A DNA stretch of 64,000 bases from DATARR01 sp034666985 (lineage in GTDB: Bacteria > Acidobacteriota > Thermoanaerobaculia > Multivoradales > UBA5704). The position numbers and the translations under genes were made by a program. The notes under the pieces are model-generated. The model searched no databases and was not told the DNA's origin. It saw only the letters and a program-made list of their open reading frames with translations. Where the stretch lies: positions 1 to 64,000 of the forward strand of contig JAXDKS010000026.1 in NCBI GenBank assembly GCA_034666985.1, given 5' to 3'. Below, one piece after another: positions 42,851-51,069 of this stretch (the stretch's first letter is position 1; every line of letters begins with the position of its first letter).

Positions 42851-43360
42851 TCAAGAATCTCTGTTGCCTGGATCCGCCGTCCTCGCCTCCGCCTTCTCCA
42901 ACATCACCCCGAACCGCTCCGGATCCAGCATCACGAACAACGCCCTCGCCTCCGCGAAAACCTCCCCCGAATCCCCCACCAGCCGCCCGGCCGTCCGTAC
43001 CTTCCTCCCTTCTACTCCCTCCACCCAGGCCTCCAGCAAGGCATCCGTCCCCAAAGGCAGCATCCGCCGGAAGCTGGTGTCGAGCTGGACGGCGACGACT
43101 TTGTGGCCGGCGGTCCAGGCGGCGGCGCCCATGGCCTCGTCGAGGACGGCCGCCATGCTGCCGCCATGCGCGTATCCCGGCGGTCCCTCGGCTCCCGGAC
43201 CGAACCAGGCGCGGCCGACCAGCGGCCTCTCACCACCGCGCCAGAAGTAGCGGACGCGGAGCCGGTCCCCCTGCGGGTCTCCCGAGACGAACGACCGGCT
43301 CCCGGCAGAGCCTCGCTCGAGACGCGGCGGCTCGATCGGCCGCCAACCAGGCTCAGGCAT
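42851..43360 (-). CDS. PaaI-like hotdog thioesterase
   Basis: A 169-aa acyl-CoA thioesterase-type protein. Core segments are GPPGYAHGGSMAAVLDEAMG (hotdog helix with the HGG turn), KVVAVQLDTSFRRMLPLGTD and ARALFVMLDPERF. The start ATG (43360) is preceded by GAGG; a longer frame upstream has no family similarity. Substrate unknown. It is divergent from the VapBC-type module. Confidence 0.82.
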   Translation of the reverse strand: MPEPGWRPIEPPRLERGSAGSRSFVSGDPQGDRLRVRYFWRGGERPLVGRAWFGPGAEGPPGYAHGGSMAAVLDEAMGAAAWTAGHKVVAVQLDTSFRRMLPLGTDALLEAWVEGVEGRKVRTAGRLVGDSGEVFAEARALFVMLDPERFGVMLEKAEARTADPGNRDS

Positions 43361-43546
43361 CACCTCGGGGGCGGAGTCTCGATTCGGCTGTGGGTCGAGG
43401 ATGGCAGCCTCCTTGGCGGGCAGTGTCTGACGCTGGTATCTCGTCGCCTTGAATCGGAGACTATAGGGCCAAGCCCTGACGGCCGGCACCCAGCCTCCAA
43501 ATCCTACGTGCTACAATCCACAGGGCCGGACTGTCGGGAGGATCTC

Positions 43547-43789
43547 ATGGAGCAGCGAGTAAGCCTACGGGAAGTCAACCAACATCTCACCCGCTACGTG
43601 AAGGCGGCGGAGGACGGGGAGAGGATCGTCATTACCCGGCGCGGCAAACCCGTCGCGCTTCTCACCCCTCTCCCCCAGCAGGAGCGGTCCCTGAGCCCGG
43701 CGCAGGCAGCGGCGCTGGAACGCCTTCTCAGCCAGAGCCATCACCTCGGGGGCCAAGCTCCCTCGCGGGATGAGTTGCATGAGCGTTGA
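43547..43789 (+). CDS. Phd/YefM-type antitoxin
   Basis: An 80-aa antitoxin. The N-terminus MEQRVSLREVNQHLTRYVKA folds into the DNA-binding dimer, RIVITRRGKPVALLTPL is the family signature, and the rest is the toxin-binding helix. GGGAGG lies about 6 bases before the ATG. The stop overlaps the start of the PIN toxin by 20 bp. The upstream region (43498-43546) has a near copy at 46385-46434. Confidence 0.9.
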   Translation: MEQRVSLREVNQHLTRYVKAAEDGERIVITRRGKPVALLTPLPQQERSLSPAQAAALERLLSQSHHLGGQAPSRDELHER

Positions 43790-44219
43790 GCGGCTGAGCC
43801 TCGACTCCAATATCCTGTTCTACACGATCGACGCTGATGCCGGAGAGCGGCAGGAGAGGGCGCGGGAGATCGTGCAGCAAGCGGCACTGGAAGACTGTTT
43901 TCTCAGCCTTCAGACGCTCTGCGAATTCTTCGCCTCGACCACGCGCAAGGGCAAGCTGACTGCTGCGCAGGCAACAGCTCACGTCGAGGACTGGCAAACG
44001 CTGTTCCCGGTGGTCGCCGCCACGCCTGGAAGCCTGCGCCTTGCGATGCGAGCCGTCGAGCACCACAGCCTTTCGTTCTGGGATGCGATGCAGTGGGCGG
44101 TCGCAAAGCAGGCCGGAGCAACGCTGCTACTGAGCGAAGATCTGCAACATGACCGCGAGTTGGAAGGCGTCCGATTCCGGAATCCATTCCTGGTCGACGA
44201 TCCCTTCGCGGACTGGTGA
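43770..44219 (+). CDS. PIN-domain toxin, VapC type
   Basis: A 149-aa ribonuclease-type toxin. The acidic metal site is spread over LSLDSNILFY (first Asp), LQTLCEFFAS (Glu), SFWDAMQWA (Asp) and LLSEDLQHDRE (last Asp). These four are the PIN catalytic tetrad. Start is ATG 43770, or the ATG three codons later. It is paired with the Phd-type antitoxin upstream. Confidence 0.88.
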   Translation: MSCMSVERLSLDSNILFYTIDADAGERQERAREIVQQAALEDCFLSLQTLCEFFASTTRKGKLTAAQATAHVEDWQTLFPVVAATPGSLRLAMRAVEHHSLSFWDAMQWAVAKQAGATLLLSEDLQHDRELEGVRFRNPFLVDDPFADW

Positions 44220-44317
44220 TGAGGCCGACAGGGGCACCAGCGCTCTCAGGCCCTATCCCCTGCACTTCGAGGAGGAGTTTGCCTCCGGCGCGCTCGGCGG
44301 GCTAGCATACGAAGGAA

Positions 44318-45694
44318 ATGCAAGAGCCAATCAGTGGAGTCACGCCAGGCGTGAGAGCGGACGCCCGCTCTCACATCGGCCACCTCCGTCGCCTCCTCGG
44401 GCTCGGCTTCGGACTCGCGGTCATCGTCGGCAGCACGATAGGCGTGGGCATCCTGCGCACGCCGGGGCTCGTCGCGGATCACCTGCACAGCTCGACCGCC
44501 ATCCTGATGGCCTGGATCGTCGGCGGCCTCTACACCTTGCTCGGAGCGGTGTGCATGGCCGAGCTCGGCACGATGATGCCGCAGGCGGGCGGGTACTACG
44601 TGTACGCGCGGCGCGGATTCGGCAACTGGGTCGGCTTCTCCGTCGGATGGACGGACTGGCTCACCTACTGCACGGTGCTCGCTTACGTCTCGATCGGCCT
44701 CGCCGAATTCAGCGGTGTGCTCATGCCGGCGCTCAAGGGCTGGGTGCGGCCGATCGCGATCGTCACGCTCCTCGCGATGGTGGCGCTCCAGTGGGCGGGT
44801 CTGAAGGTCAGCGCGCGGTTCCAGGAGTGGACGACCGCGGTGAAGTTCCTCGCGTTCCTCGCGCTCGTCGTCGCTGCGCTCACGATGGGTCCAGGTGGAG
44901 CCCGGAATCTTCAGGCCCCGGGAGGCGCGCTCGGCCTCACGTTCCCCGGCATCATCCTCGCGCTGCAAGCCGTCGTGATCGCCTATGGCGGCTGGCAGAG
45001 CGCGCTCTACTTCACCGAAGAAGATCGTGATCCCGCGCGCCACCTCCCGCGCGCGATGATCGGCGGCGTCGTTTCAGTCATCGCCGTGTACCTGCTCGTC
45101 AACCTCGCGCTCCTGGCCGTGCTGCCCATTCCGGATCTCGCGAAGTCCACGCTTCCCGGCGCGGATGCGGCAGCGATCCTCGCCGGCGATCGTGGGAAGC
45201 AGCTCCTTACGGTGCTCTCGGTCGTCTCGCTCCTGCCGCTGCTCAACGCGATCCTGATGATCGGCACACGGATTCTGTTCGCGATGGGGCGCGACGGACT
45301 CGTCTCGTCGCGCACGGCGTCGGTCAACGCCGGCGGCACACCCGACGTCGCGACCGTCGTCACGACCGGTGTGGCGCTCCTCCTCATCGCGTCCGGCACC
45401 TTCCAGAATCTCATCGCGCTGGCATCGGTCTTCCTGGCCGCGAACTACTGCGTCTGCTGTCTCGCGCTCGTCGTATTGCGACGACGGGAGCCCAGCGTCG
45501 CCCGGCCGTTCCGCGCCTGGGGCTATCCCTGGTCGGCCGCCCTCGTCGTCGCGGGCGCGGTCGTGTTCCTTGCCGGCGTGCTCGTGAACGACACGGGGAG
45601 CGCCGTGAAGGCGATGGGATTGCTGGCCGTGGGGCTGATCGGGCGGGCGGTGGTGGTGGTGGTGGCAGGCAGATCGGAAAAGCCTCTGGAATGA
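44318..45694 (+). CDS. APC-family amino acid permease
   Basis: A 458-aa transporter with about 12 transmembrane segments. The first helix has the substrate-binding glycine signature IVGSTIGVGILRTPG. FPGIILALQAVVIAYGGWQS and EEDRDPARHLPRAM are typical of the APC/LAT group that exchanges or imports neutral amino acids. GAAGGA precedes the ATG. Codon use is poorer in CTG and GCC and richer in CGC, CTC and TCG than the neighbours, a possible sign of transfer. It is embedded between two toxin-antitoxin modules, and its last 70 bases are partly duplicated at 46433-46500. Confidence 0.9.
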   Translation: MQEPISGVTPGVRADARSHIGHLRRLLGLGFGLAVIVGSTIGVGILRTPGLVADHLHSSTAILMAWIVGGLYTLLGAVCMAELGTMMPQAGGYYVYARRGFGNWVGFSVGWTDWLTYCTVLAYVSIGLAEFSGVLMPALKGWVRPIAIVTLLAMVALQWAGLKVSARFQEWTTAVKFLAFLALVVAALTMGPGGARNLQAPGGALGLTFPGIILALQAVVIAYGGWQSALYFTEEDRDPARHLPRAMIGGVVSVIAVYLLVNLALLAVLPIPDLAKSTLPGADAAAILAGDRGKQLLTVLSVVSLLPLLNAILMIGTRILFAMGRDGLVSSRTASVNAGGTPDVATVVTTGVALLLIASGTFQNLIALASVFLAANYCVCCLALVVLRRREPSVARPFRAWGYPWSAALVVAGAVVFLAGVLVNDTGSAVKAMGLLAVGLIGRAVVVVVAGRSEKPLE

Positions 45695-45739
45695 AGAGTG
45701 CTACTTCCGTGCTACACTTCTCGGATGAGAGGTGAGCCC

Positions 45740-45967
45740 ATGATCAAAGAGATCACTCTGCGCCAAGCCGGCGGATCGGTGACGGCGACGCTGCCCAAAG
45801 AGATGGCGGAACGGCTTCAGGTCCGACCGGGCGACCGAATGTTTGCCGTCGAGACGGAGAACGGAGTGCTGCTGACTCCCTACGATCCTGATTTCCACGA
45901 TGCCATGCAAGCCTTTACCGAGGTCCGCCGGCAATATCGCAATACGCTCAAGAAACTGGCGGAATAG
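45740..45967 (+). CDS. AbrB/MazE-like antitoxin
   Basis: A 75-aa protein with the swapped-hairpin AbrB fold: ITLRQAGGSVTATLPKEMAE, LQVRPGDRMFAVETENGVLL, then a C-terminal helix (EVRRQYRNTLKKLAE) for toxin binding. GAGAGGTG precedes the ATG. It ends two bases before the Doc-type gene and should neutralise it and repress the pair. Confidence 0.88.
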   Translation: MIKEITLRQAGGSVTATLPKEMAERLQVRPGDRMFAVETENGVLLTPYDPDFHDAMQAFTEVRRQYRNTLKKLAE

Positions 45968-45969
45968 CC

Positions 45970-46374
45970 TTGGGAGAGCCTCGCTGGCTGACCCGGAGGA
46001 TCGTGGACGCCATTCATTCCGAGCTCCTCCTGGAGCATGGCGGTGCGGCCGGCGTCAGAGCCGGTGGCGACGATCTCCTTGAGTCGGCTCTCGCCCGTCC
46101 GAAGAATCGCCTTGCCTACGAGCCGGACTCAGATCTGGCCACCCTGGCTGCGGCCTACCTCTTCGGCCTCGTCAAGAACCATGGCTACGTGGATGGCAAC
46201 AAGCGCGTCGGCTTCGCGGCGGCCGGCACCTTCCTGCTGCTCAACGGCTTGCGGCTGACTGCATCGGAAGCCGACGCCTACGACGCCGTGATAGGAGCCG
46301 TGGAGGAACATCGTACCGAGTCGGACGTCGCCGAATGGATTCGAGCGAGCACAGAGCCCGTCCGCCGGGATTGA
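45970..46374 (+). CDS. Doc-type death-on-curing toxin (Fic fold)
   Basis: A 134-aa Fic-fold toxin. The active-site motif is HGYVDGNKRVGFAA (the Doc H-x-F/Y-x-D-G-N-K-R form), preceded by YLFGLVKN. Doc enzymes phosphorylate elongation factor EF-Tu and stop translation. The start is a TTG (no ATG in range), two bases after the AbrB-type antitoxin stop, so translation is likely coupled. Confidence 0.9.
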   Translation: MGEPRWLTRRIVDAIHSELLLEHGGAAGVRAGGDDLLESALARPKNRLAYEPDSDLATLAAAYLFGLVKNHGYVDGNKRVGFAAAGTFLLLNGLRLTASEADAYDAVIGAVEEHRTESDVAEWIRASTEPVRRD

Positions 46375-46384
46375 TGCCTGCCCG

Positions 46385-46500
46385 AAATCCTACGTGCTAC
46401 GATTGATCGAATTGGATTGTCGCTGGAGGATCTCGATTGCTGGCCGCGGCGCTGATCGGGCGGGCGGTGGTGGCAGGCAGATCGGAAGCCTCTGGGATGA
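46385..46500 (+). other. chimera of two neighbouring sequences
   Basis: Positions 46385-46434 are a diverged copy of 43498-43546, the region upstream of the first antitoxin (AATCCTACGTGCTAC in common). They run directly into 46433-46500, a copy of the last 65 bases of the permease gene (GATTGCTGGCCG, then GGCAGGCAGATCGG). No frame here is coding. This looks like a scar of rearrangement within the island. It fills most of the 232-bp gap before the next antitoxin. Confidence 0.7.
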
Positions 46501-46606
46501 AGCGGAATCGAAATTCCGCTGAAACGCCACTCTTCGGCTCCCGGTTTGACAGGGGGAGGTTGACGGAATAGACTTAGTCCTGCCAGCTTAGTCTTGGGAG
46601 ATCGAC

Positions 46607-46846
46607 ATGGTTACCGTCAACATCCATGAAGCCAAGACCCAGCTCTCGAAACTGGTCGACCAAGCCGTCAAGGGCGAAGCGTTCGTGATCGCCAAGGCGG
46701 GCAAGCCGCTGGTGAAGGTGGCGGCGCTGGATGCCCCCCACGAGCCGCAACGGCTGGGCTTCCTGGCAGGCGAGATCGCCGTGCCCGAAGATTTCAACCG
46801 GATGGGCGAAGCCGAGATCGCGGCCCTATTCGGGAGCGGAGTGTGA
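46607..46846 (+). CDS. Phd/YefM-type antitoxin, second module
   Basis: A 79-aa antitoxin with MVTVNIHEAKTQLSKLVDQA and FVIAKAGKPLVKVAAL, the Phd/YefM pattern. Its C-terminal part (RLGFLAGEIAVPEDF) binds the PIN toxin. The toxin start overlaps its stop by 4 bp (GTGA). Confidence 0.93.
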   Translation: MVTVNIHEAKTQLSKLVDQAVKGEAFVIAKAGKPLVKVAALDAPHEPQRLGFLAGEIAVPEDFNRMGEAEIAALFGSGV

Positions 46847-47229
46847 AGCTCCTGCTGGACACCCAGCTCCTGCTCTGGGCGGCCGGTCAGCCCAAGCGGC
46901 TCTCTGCAGCGGCGCGCAAGCTTCTGAACGACCCGCGCAACGAGCTTACCTTCAGCGCCGCCAGCCTGTGGGAGATCGCCATCAAGAGCACCCTGGGACG
47001 GGAAGACTTCCGCGTCGAGCCTCGCCTGCTGCGCCGGGGGTTGCTCGACAACGGCTACATAGAGCTTCCCGTCACCAGCCAGCACGCGGTGAGCATCGAT
47101 GGCCTTCCCCCCTTGCACAAAGATCCCTTCGATCGCTTGCTGCTGGCCCAAGCCCTCAGCGAGGGCATCACCCTCCTAACCAGCGACGCGCAACTGGCCC
47201 TGTACCCCGGGCCCGTGCGCAAGGTGTAG
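46843..47229 (+). CDS. PIN-domain toxin, VapC type, second module
   Basis: A 128-aa ribonuclease-type toxin. Acidic residues lie in LLLDTQLLLWA, SLWEIAIKS, DPFDRLLLAQAL and LLTSDAQLA, the order of the PIN tetrad in the type II toxin subgroup with a TQ...LWW-type start. It begins at GTG and is coupled to the antitoxin. Not a copy of the first PIN toxin: the subfamilies differ. Confidence 0.92.
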   Translation: MKLLLDTQLLLWAAGQPKRLSAAARKLLNDPRNELTFSAASLWEIAIKSTLGREDFRVEPRLLRRGLLDNGYIELPVTSQHAVSIDGLPPLHKDPFDRLLLAQALSEGITLLTSDAQLALYPGPVRKV

Positions 47230-47287
47230 ATCACGATGGCTCAGCCCAGGGGAGCTGTGGGCGCTGGCTGGGAGTCGACTACGGGGA

Positions 47288-47457
47288 TCAAGGCAGACGC
47301 TTGATCCACTTTTCAGGATCACGTGATGTCTGGAACACACAGTACACGGTGACGATCCCGCCCGCATACTCAATCCCACCCGCCGCTCCTCGTACCACCC
47401 GTAAGCTTCGGCGAGATCCTGCTCGGCCTCCGGCGCGACGATCAGCTCAGCGGCCAT
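47288..47457 (-). pseudogene. ParE/RelE-type toxin with internal deletion
   Basis: The first 28 codons read AAELIVAPEAEQDLAEAYGW and YEERRVGL, a normal ParE start. The C-terminus is also present, in another frame: GGIVTVYCVFQTSRDPEKW then IKRLP and a stop at 47288. The central part (about 45 residues in the family) is missing and the two pieces are out of frame. The toxin is therefore dead unless frameshifting occurs. Its antitoxin gene just upstream is intact. Confidence 0.75.
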
Positions 47458-47617
47458 ACCGGCCGCGAACCCGCCGCTTCACTTCTTCCCAGGTCAAGCC
47501 GGACGCTAGGTTCTGGATCAGGTTCGCCTTTCTTCGAGCGAGCTCTTCCCTTTGCCAGTCATGTACGGGTACTGCCTCGGAGGTACCTGCAAGGTCATCC
47601 CAGAGATCAGGGCTCAT
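47447..47617 (-). CDS. ParD-like addiction-module antitoxin
   Basis: A 56-aa antitoxin with VPVHDWQREELARRKANLIQ and SGLTWEEVKRRVRGRYGR, the addiction-module antidote family that pairs with ParE/RelE-like toxins. AGGAG precedes the ATG at 47617; an ATG eight codons upstream lacks a ribosome site. Its partner, overlapping by 11 bp, is the deleted toxin. Being intact, it could still neutralise a related toxin elsewhere. Confidence 0.82.
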   Translation of the reverse strand: MSPDLWDDLAGTSEAVPVHDWQREELARRKANLIQNLASGLTWEEVKRRVRGRYGR

Positions 47618-47679
47618 CTGAAACTCTCCTGAAATCGTCATCTGGTCAGGTCAGCGATCTGTTGCGCTTCGAGCTCGTC

Positions 47680-49581
47680 CTACCGCCCCACCCCCACCCG
47701 CACCTCCGCCCCCTCCTGATCCTTGTACTGCAGCAGGTACAACCGGTAATAGATCCCCCGCAACGCCAGCAGCTCCTGGTGGGTGCCGTACTCCCGGACC
47801 TCCCCTTTGTGGAGGACGAGGATGCGGTCCGCCTTCTGGATGGTGGAGAGGCGGTGGGCGATGACGATACTGGTGCGACCCTGGAGGAGACGGTCGAGGG
47901 CTTTCTGGATGAGCTGCTCGGTCTCGGTGTCGATCGACGAGGTGGCCTCGTCGAGGATCAGGATGCTGGGGTCGAAGGCCAGGGCGCGCGCGAAAGCGAT
48001 GAGCTGCTTCTGACCCACTGAGAGGCCCGCCCCCCGCTCGCGGACGGGCGCGTCGAAGCCCTCCGGCAGTTGCTCGATGAAGGGCAGGGCGTGCACCTCC
48101 CGCGCCGCCCAGCGCACCCGCTCGTCGTCGATCGCCTCCTCCCCGAGGCGGATGTTCGCGCCGACGCTGCCGGAGAAGAGGAAGACGTCCTGGAGCACCA
48201 TGGCGACGCTGCGCCGCAGCTTGGCGAGGTCCCACTGCCGGACGTCCACCCCGTCGACCCGCACGGCGCCGCGGTCGAGGTCGTAGAAGCGCAGCAGCAG
48301 GCTCGCCAGGGTGCTCTTGCCCGCGCCGGTGTGGCCCACCACCGCCAGGGTCTCGCCCGGACGCACCCGGAAGGAGACCCCCTTGAGCACCGGCTCGTCC
48401 TTCTTATAGGAGAACCAGACGTCGTCGAACTCGACGTCCCCATGCGCTTTCGCGGCCATCTCCGGGCTGTAGGCCCCCTCGGGGGTGGCAATGGTCACCG
48501 GCGTGTCCAGCAGGCGGAAGATCCGCTCGGAGCTCGCCATGGCGGCCTGCAGGATGTTGTACTTCTCCGACAGGTCCGACAGCGGCTGGTAGAACCGCTG
48601 GGCATACTGGAGGAAGGCGATGAGGCCGCCGATCGAGAGGGCGCTCACCAGCACCCGGCCGCCGCCCACCCAGATCAGCAGGCCCGTGCCCACCGCCGTG
48701 ATCAGCTCCACCCCGGGGAAGAACACCGCGTAGTAGAAGATCGAGCGCACGTTGGCCAAGCGGTGGGCGTCGTTGATCTCGACGAACTCGCCGTAGGCCC
48801 TCGCCTCCCGGTTGAAGAGCTGCACGATCGCCATGCCCGTCACGTGCTCCTGGAGGAAGGCGTTGATGCGCGCGATCTTCACCCGCACCTCGCGGAAGCT
48901 GTCCCGCACCCGGGCCTTGAACCAGGAGGTCAGCAGCAGCAGCAGGGGGACGATCGAGAACGCCACCAGCGCCAGGCGCCAGTCGAGCCAGAACAGGACC
49001 GCCGCGATGCCGGCGAGGACCAGGACGTCGCCGAAGATGGTGACGATGCCGGCCGTGAACATCTCGTTCAGGGCGTCGACGTCGGTGGTCACCCGGGTCA
49101 CCAGCCGGCCGATGGGGTTGCGGTCGTAGAACCCCAGAGGGAGGCGCTGCAGGTGGCCGAAGATCTGCCGCCGCAGGTCCTTCATGATGTACTGGCCCAT
49201 GAGTTGCAGCACGTAGCCCTGGACGTAGAGGGAGATGAAGGTGAGGACCAGCGCCGCCAGGAAGATGAGGGAGGTGACGCCCAGCCCCTGCACCGCGATC
49301 CGCGCCGGATCGATCCCCCGCGCCAGGAGCTGACCGCGGATCCACTGGCTGGGCGCCGAGATCTGCGCCTCGCTCCCCGCCGGCCGGATGAAGAGATCGA
49401 GGGCCACGGCCGTGGCCAGCGGTCCCACGAGCTGGAAGATCGAGGAGGCGAGGATGAGCACCAGCGCCCCGACCGTCATCCCCCGATAGGGAAGGATGTA
49501 GGCCAGGAGCCGGCGCATGAGGCGGGCGTCGTACGCCTTGCCCAGGACCTCTTCTTCGTGGGGATCGACGGCCTCGCTCAT
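47680..49581 (-). CDS. ABC exporter, MsbA/multidrug type
   Basis: A 633-aa half-transporter with six transmembrane helices (about 30-320), then an ATPase domain. Walker A GHTGAGKST (about 415-423), signature LSVGQKQ, Walker B ILILDEATSSIDT (about 540-552) and the switch histidine in IVIAHRLST are all intact. It should work as a homodimer exporting lipids or drugs; substrate unknown. NPIGRLVTRVTTDVDALNEM is the conserved coupling region. The start ATG (49581) is chosen since the further open frame runs through the palindromic element. Confidence 0.92.
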   Translation of the reverse strand: MSEAVDPHEEEVLGKAYDARLMRRLLAYILPYRGMTVGALVLILASSIFQLVGPLATAVALDLFIRPAGSEAQISAPSQWIRGQLLARGIDPARIAVQGLGVTSLIFLAALVLTFISLYVQGYVLQLMGQYIMKDLRRQIFGHLQRLPLGFYDRNPIGRLVTRVTTDVDALNEMFTAGIVTIFGDVLVLAGIAAVLFWLDWRLALVAFSIVPLLLLLTSWFKARVRDSFREVRVKIARINAFLQEHVTGMAIVQLFNREARAYGEFVEINDAHRLANVRSIFYYAVFFPGVELITAVGTGLLIWVGGGRVLVSALSIGGLIAFLQYAQRFYQPLSDLSEKYNILQAAMASSERIFRLLDTPVTIATPEGAYSPEMAAKAHGDVEFDDVWFSYKKDEPVLKGVSFRVRPGETLAVVGHTGAGKSTLASLLLRFYDLDRGAVRVDGVDVRQWDLAKLRRSVAMVLQDVFLFSGSVGANIRLGEEAIDDERVRWAAREVHALPFIEQLPEGFDAPVRERGAGLSVGQKQLIAFARALAFDPSILILDEATSSIDTETEQLIQKALDRLLQGRTSIVIAHRLSTIQKADRILVLHKGEVREYGTHQELLALRGIYYRLYLLQYKDQEGAEVRVGVGR

Positions 49582-49600
49582 GGGGCAACGATAGCAGAGG

Positions 49601-49825
49601 CCCTCATCACCCCGGCCCTCTTCTCCCGGCCTTCCTCCCTTCCGCCCGGGGAGAAGAGGGAGAGGTTTGTCTGAAGAAGCCTTGTAGGGTGCGCTGTGCG
49701 CACCTTCGACATCGCTGACGGTGCGCACAGCGCACCCTACGGCAATCCCGCCCGCAGGAGTCTCCCTCTTCTCCCGGTGAGGGGGGTTGGGAGGGGACGG
49801 GAGAAGAGGGCCGGGGTGATGAGGG
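49601..49825. repeat. palindromic repeat element, copy C (complete)
   Basis: Outer arms of 27 bp (49601-49627 and 49799-49825) are perfectly complementary. The inner 21-bp arms (49684-49704 and 49720-49740) are identical to copy A. The right flank matches the left flank of copy A in reverse orientation, so the two copies lie opposed, about 46 kb apart. It fills most of the 374-bp gap between the ABC exporter and pilT. Confidence 0.82.
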
Positions 49826-49955
49826 TCTTGGGTGGGGGGCCGGGAAAGATGGAGGCAGGCGCGCTTATACCCTTTCATCTATTCCCTCAATGGTGTAGAC
49901 TGCCGTCCGGTTCAACCGTTCAGTAGCAAAGGTCCGTTCGCTGGAGTCTGTGGTC

Positions 49956-51053
49956 ATGCCGCCGACACTGAATCAGCTTTTGAAGTCGATGGTGGAGATG
50001 GGGGGCTCAGACCTGCACATCACCACCAACTCCCCGCCGCAGGTGCGGGTGGATGGCCATCTCCGGCAGCTCAGCCTGCCGCCGATGACGCCGTCGGAGA
50101 CCAAGCAGCTCGCCTACTCCATCCTCACCGACAACCAGAAGCACCGGTTGGAGGAGAGCCTGGAGATCGACCTCTCCTTCGGCATCAAGGGCCTCGCCCG
50201 GTTCCGCGCCAACATCTTCCATCAGAGGGGTGCCATCGCCGCGGTGTTCCGGCAGATCCCCTATGAGATCAAGGGGTTCCGCGAGCTGGGGCTGCCCACC
50301 ATCATCGAGCGGCTGTGCGAGAAGCCCCGCGGGCTGATCCTGGTCACCGGCCCCACCGGCTCGGGCAAGTCGACGACGCTGGCCGCCATGATCGACAAGA
50401 TCAACCGCGAGCGGGCCGAGCACATCGTCACCATCGAAGACCCGGTGGAGTACCTGCACAGCCACAAGAAGTGCATCGTCAACCAGCGCGAGGTCAACGC
50501 CGACACCCACGGCTTCACCGCCGCCCTGCGCTCGGCGCTGCGGCAGGACCCGGACGTGGTGCTGATCGGCGAGATGCGCGACCTCGAAACGGTGGAGTCG
50601 GCGCTGCGCATCGCCGAGACGGGCCACCTCACCTTCGCCACCCTGCACACGAACTCCGCGGCGCAGACCATCAACCGCATCATCGACGTCTTCCCGGCCC
50701 ACCAGCAGGGGCAGATCCGGGCCCAGCTCTCGCTGGTGCTCGAAGGGATCATCTGCCAGGCGCTGCTGCCCAAGACCGGGGGCAAGGGGCGGGCGATGGC
50801 GATGGAGATCCTGATTCCCAGCTCCGCCATCCGCAACCTGATCCGCGAGGACAAGGTCCATCAGATCTACGGCATGATGCAGGCCGGCCAGGCCAAGCAC
50901 GGGATGCAGACCTTCAACCAGGCGCTGGCCGCCCTCTACTTCAAACGCATGATCACCCTGGAGACGGCGCTCGCCCGCTCATCCTACCCGGACGAGCTGC
51001 AGGAGATGATCAACCGCGGCCCCACCGCCCTGAACCCGTCGTTGACGGCGTAG
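49956..51053 (+). CDS. pilT: type IV pilus retraction ATPase
   Basis: A 365-aa cytoplasmic hexameric ATPase that powers pilus retraction and twitching. Walker A GPTGSGKST (about 132-140), the Asp box TIEDPVEYLH, Walker B VVLIGEMRDLET, the His box GHLTFATLHTNSA, and the C-terminal AIRNLIREDK (PilT-type) are complete. The start ATG (49956) follows GGAG; a GTG two codons upstream is possible. First gene of pilT-pilC-pilS-pilR. The pilin and pilB genes are not in the window. Confidence 0.95.
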   Translation: MPPTLNQLLKSMVEMGGSDLHITTNSPPQVRVDGHLRQLSLPPMTPSETKQLAYSILTDNQKHRLEESLEIDLSFGIKGLARFRANIFHQRGAIAAVFRQIPYEIKGFRELGLPTIIERLCEKPRGLILVTGPTGSGKSTTLAAMIDKINRERAEHIVTIEDPVEYLHSHKKCIVNQREVNADTHGFTAALRSALRQDPDVVLIGEMRDLETVESALRIAETGHLTFATLHTNSAAQTINRIIDVFPAHQQGQIRAQLSLVLEGIICQALLPKTGGKGRAMAMEILIPSSAIRNLIREDKVHQIYGMMQAGQAKHGMQTFNQALAALYFKRMITLETALARSSYPDELQEMINRGPTALNPSLTA

Positions 51054-51069
51054 CAAGAGGAGCACCCGG

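Noticed and set aside
49582..49878. Longer N-terminus for the ABC exporter
   Set aside because: The extra 99 codons are translated palindromic element; the family start fits the ATG at 49581.
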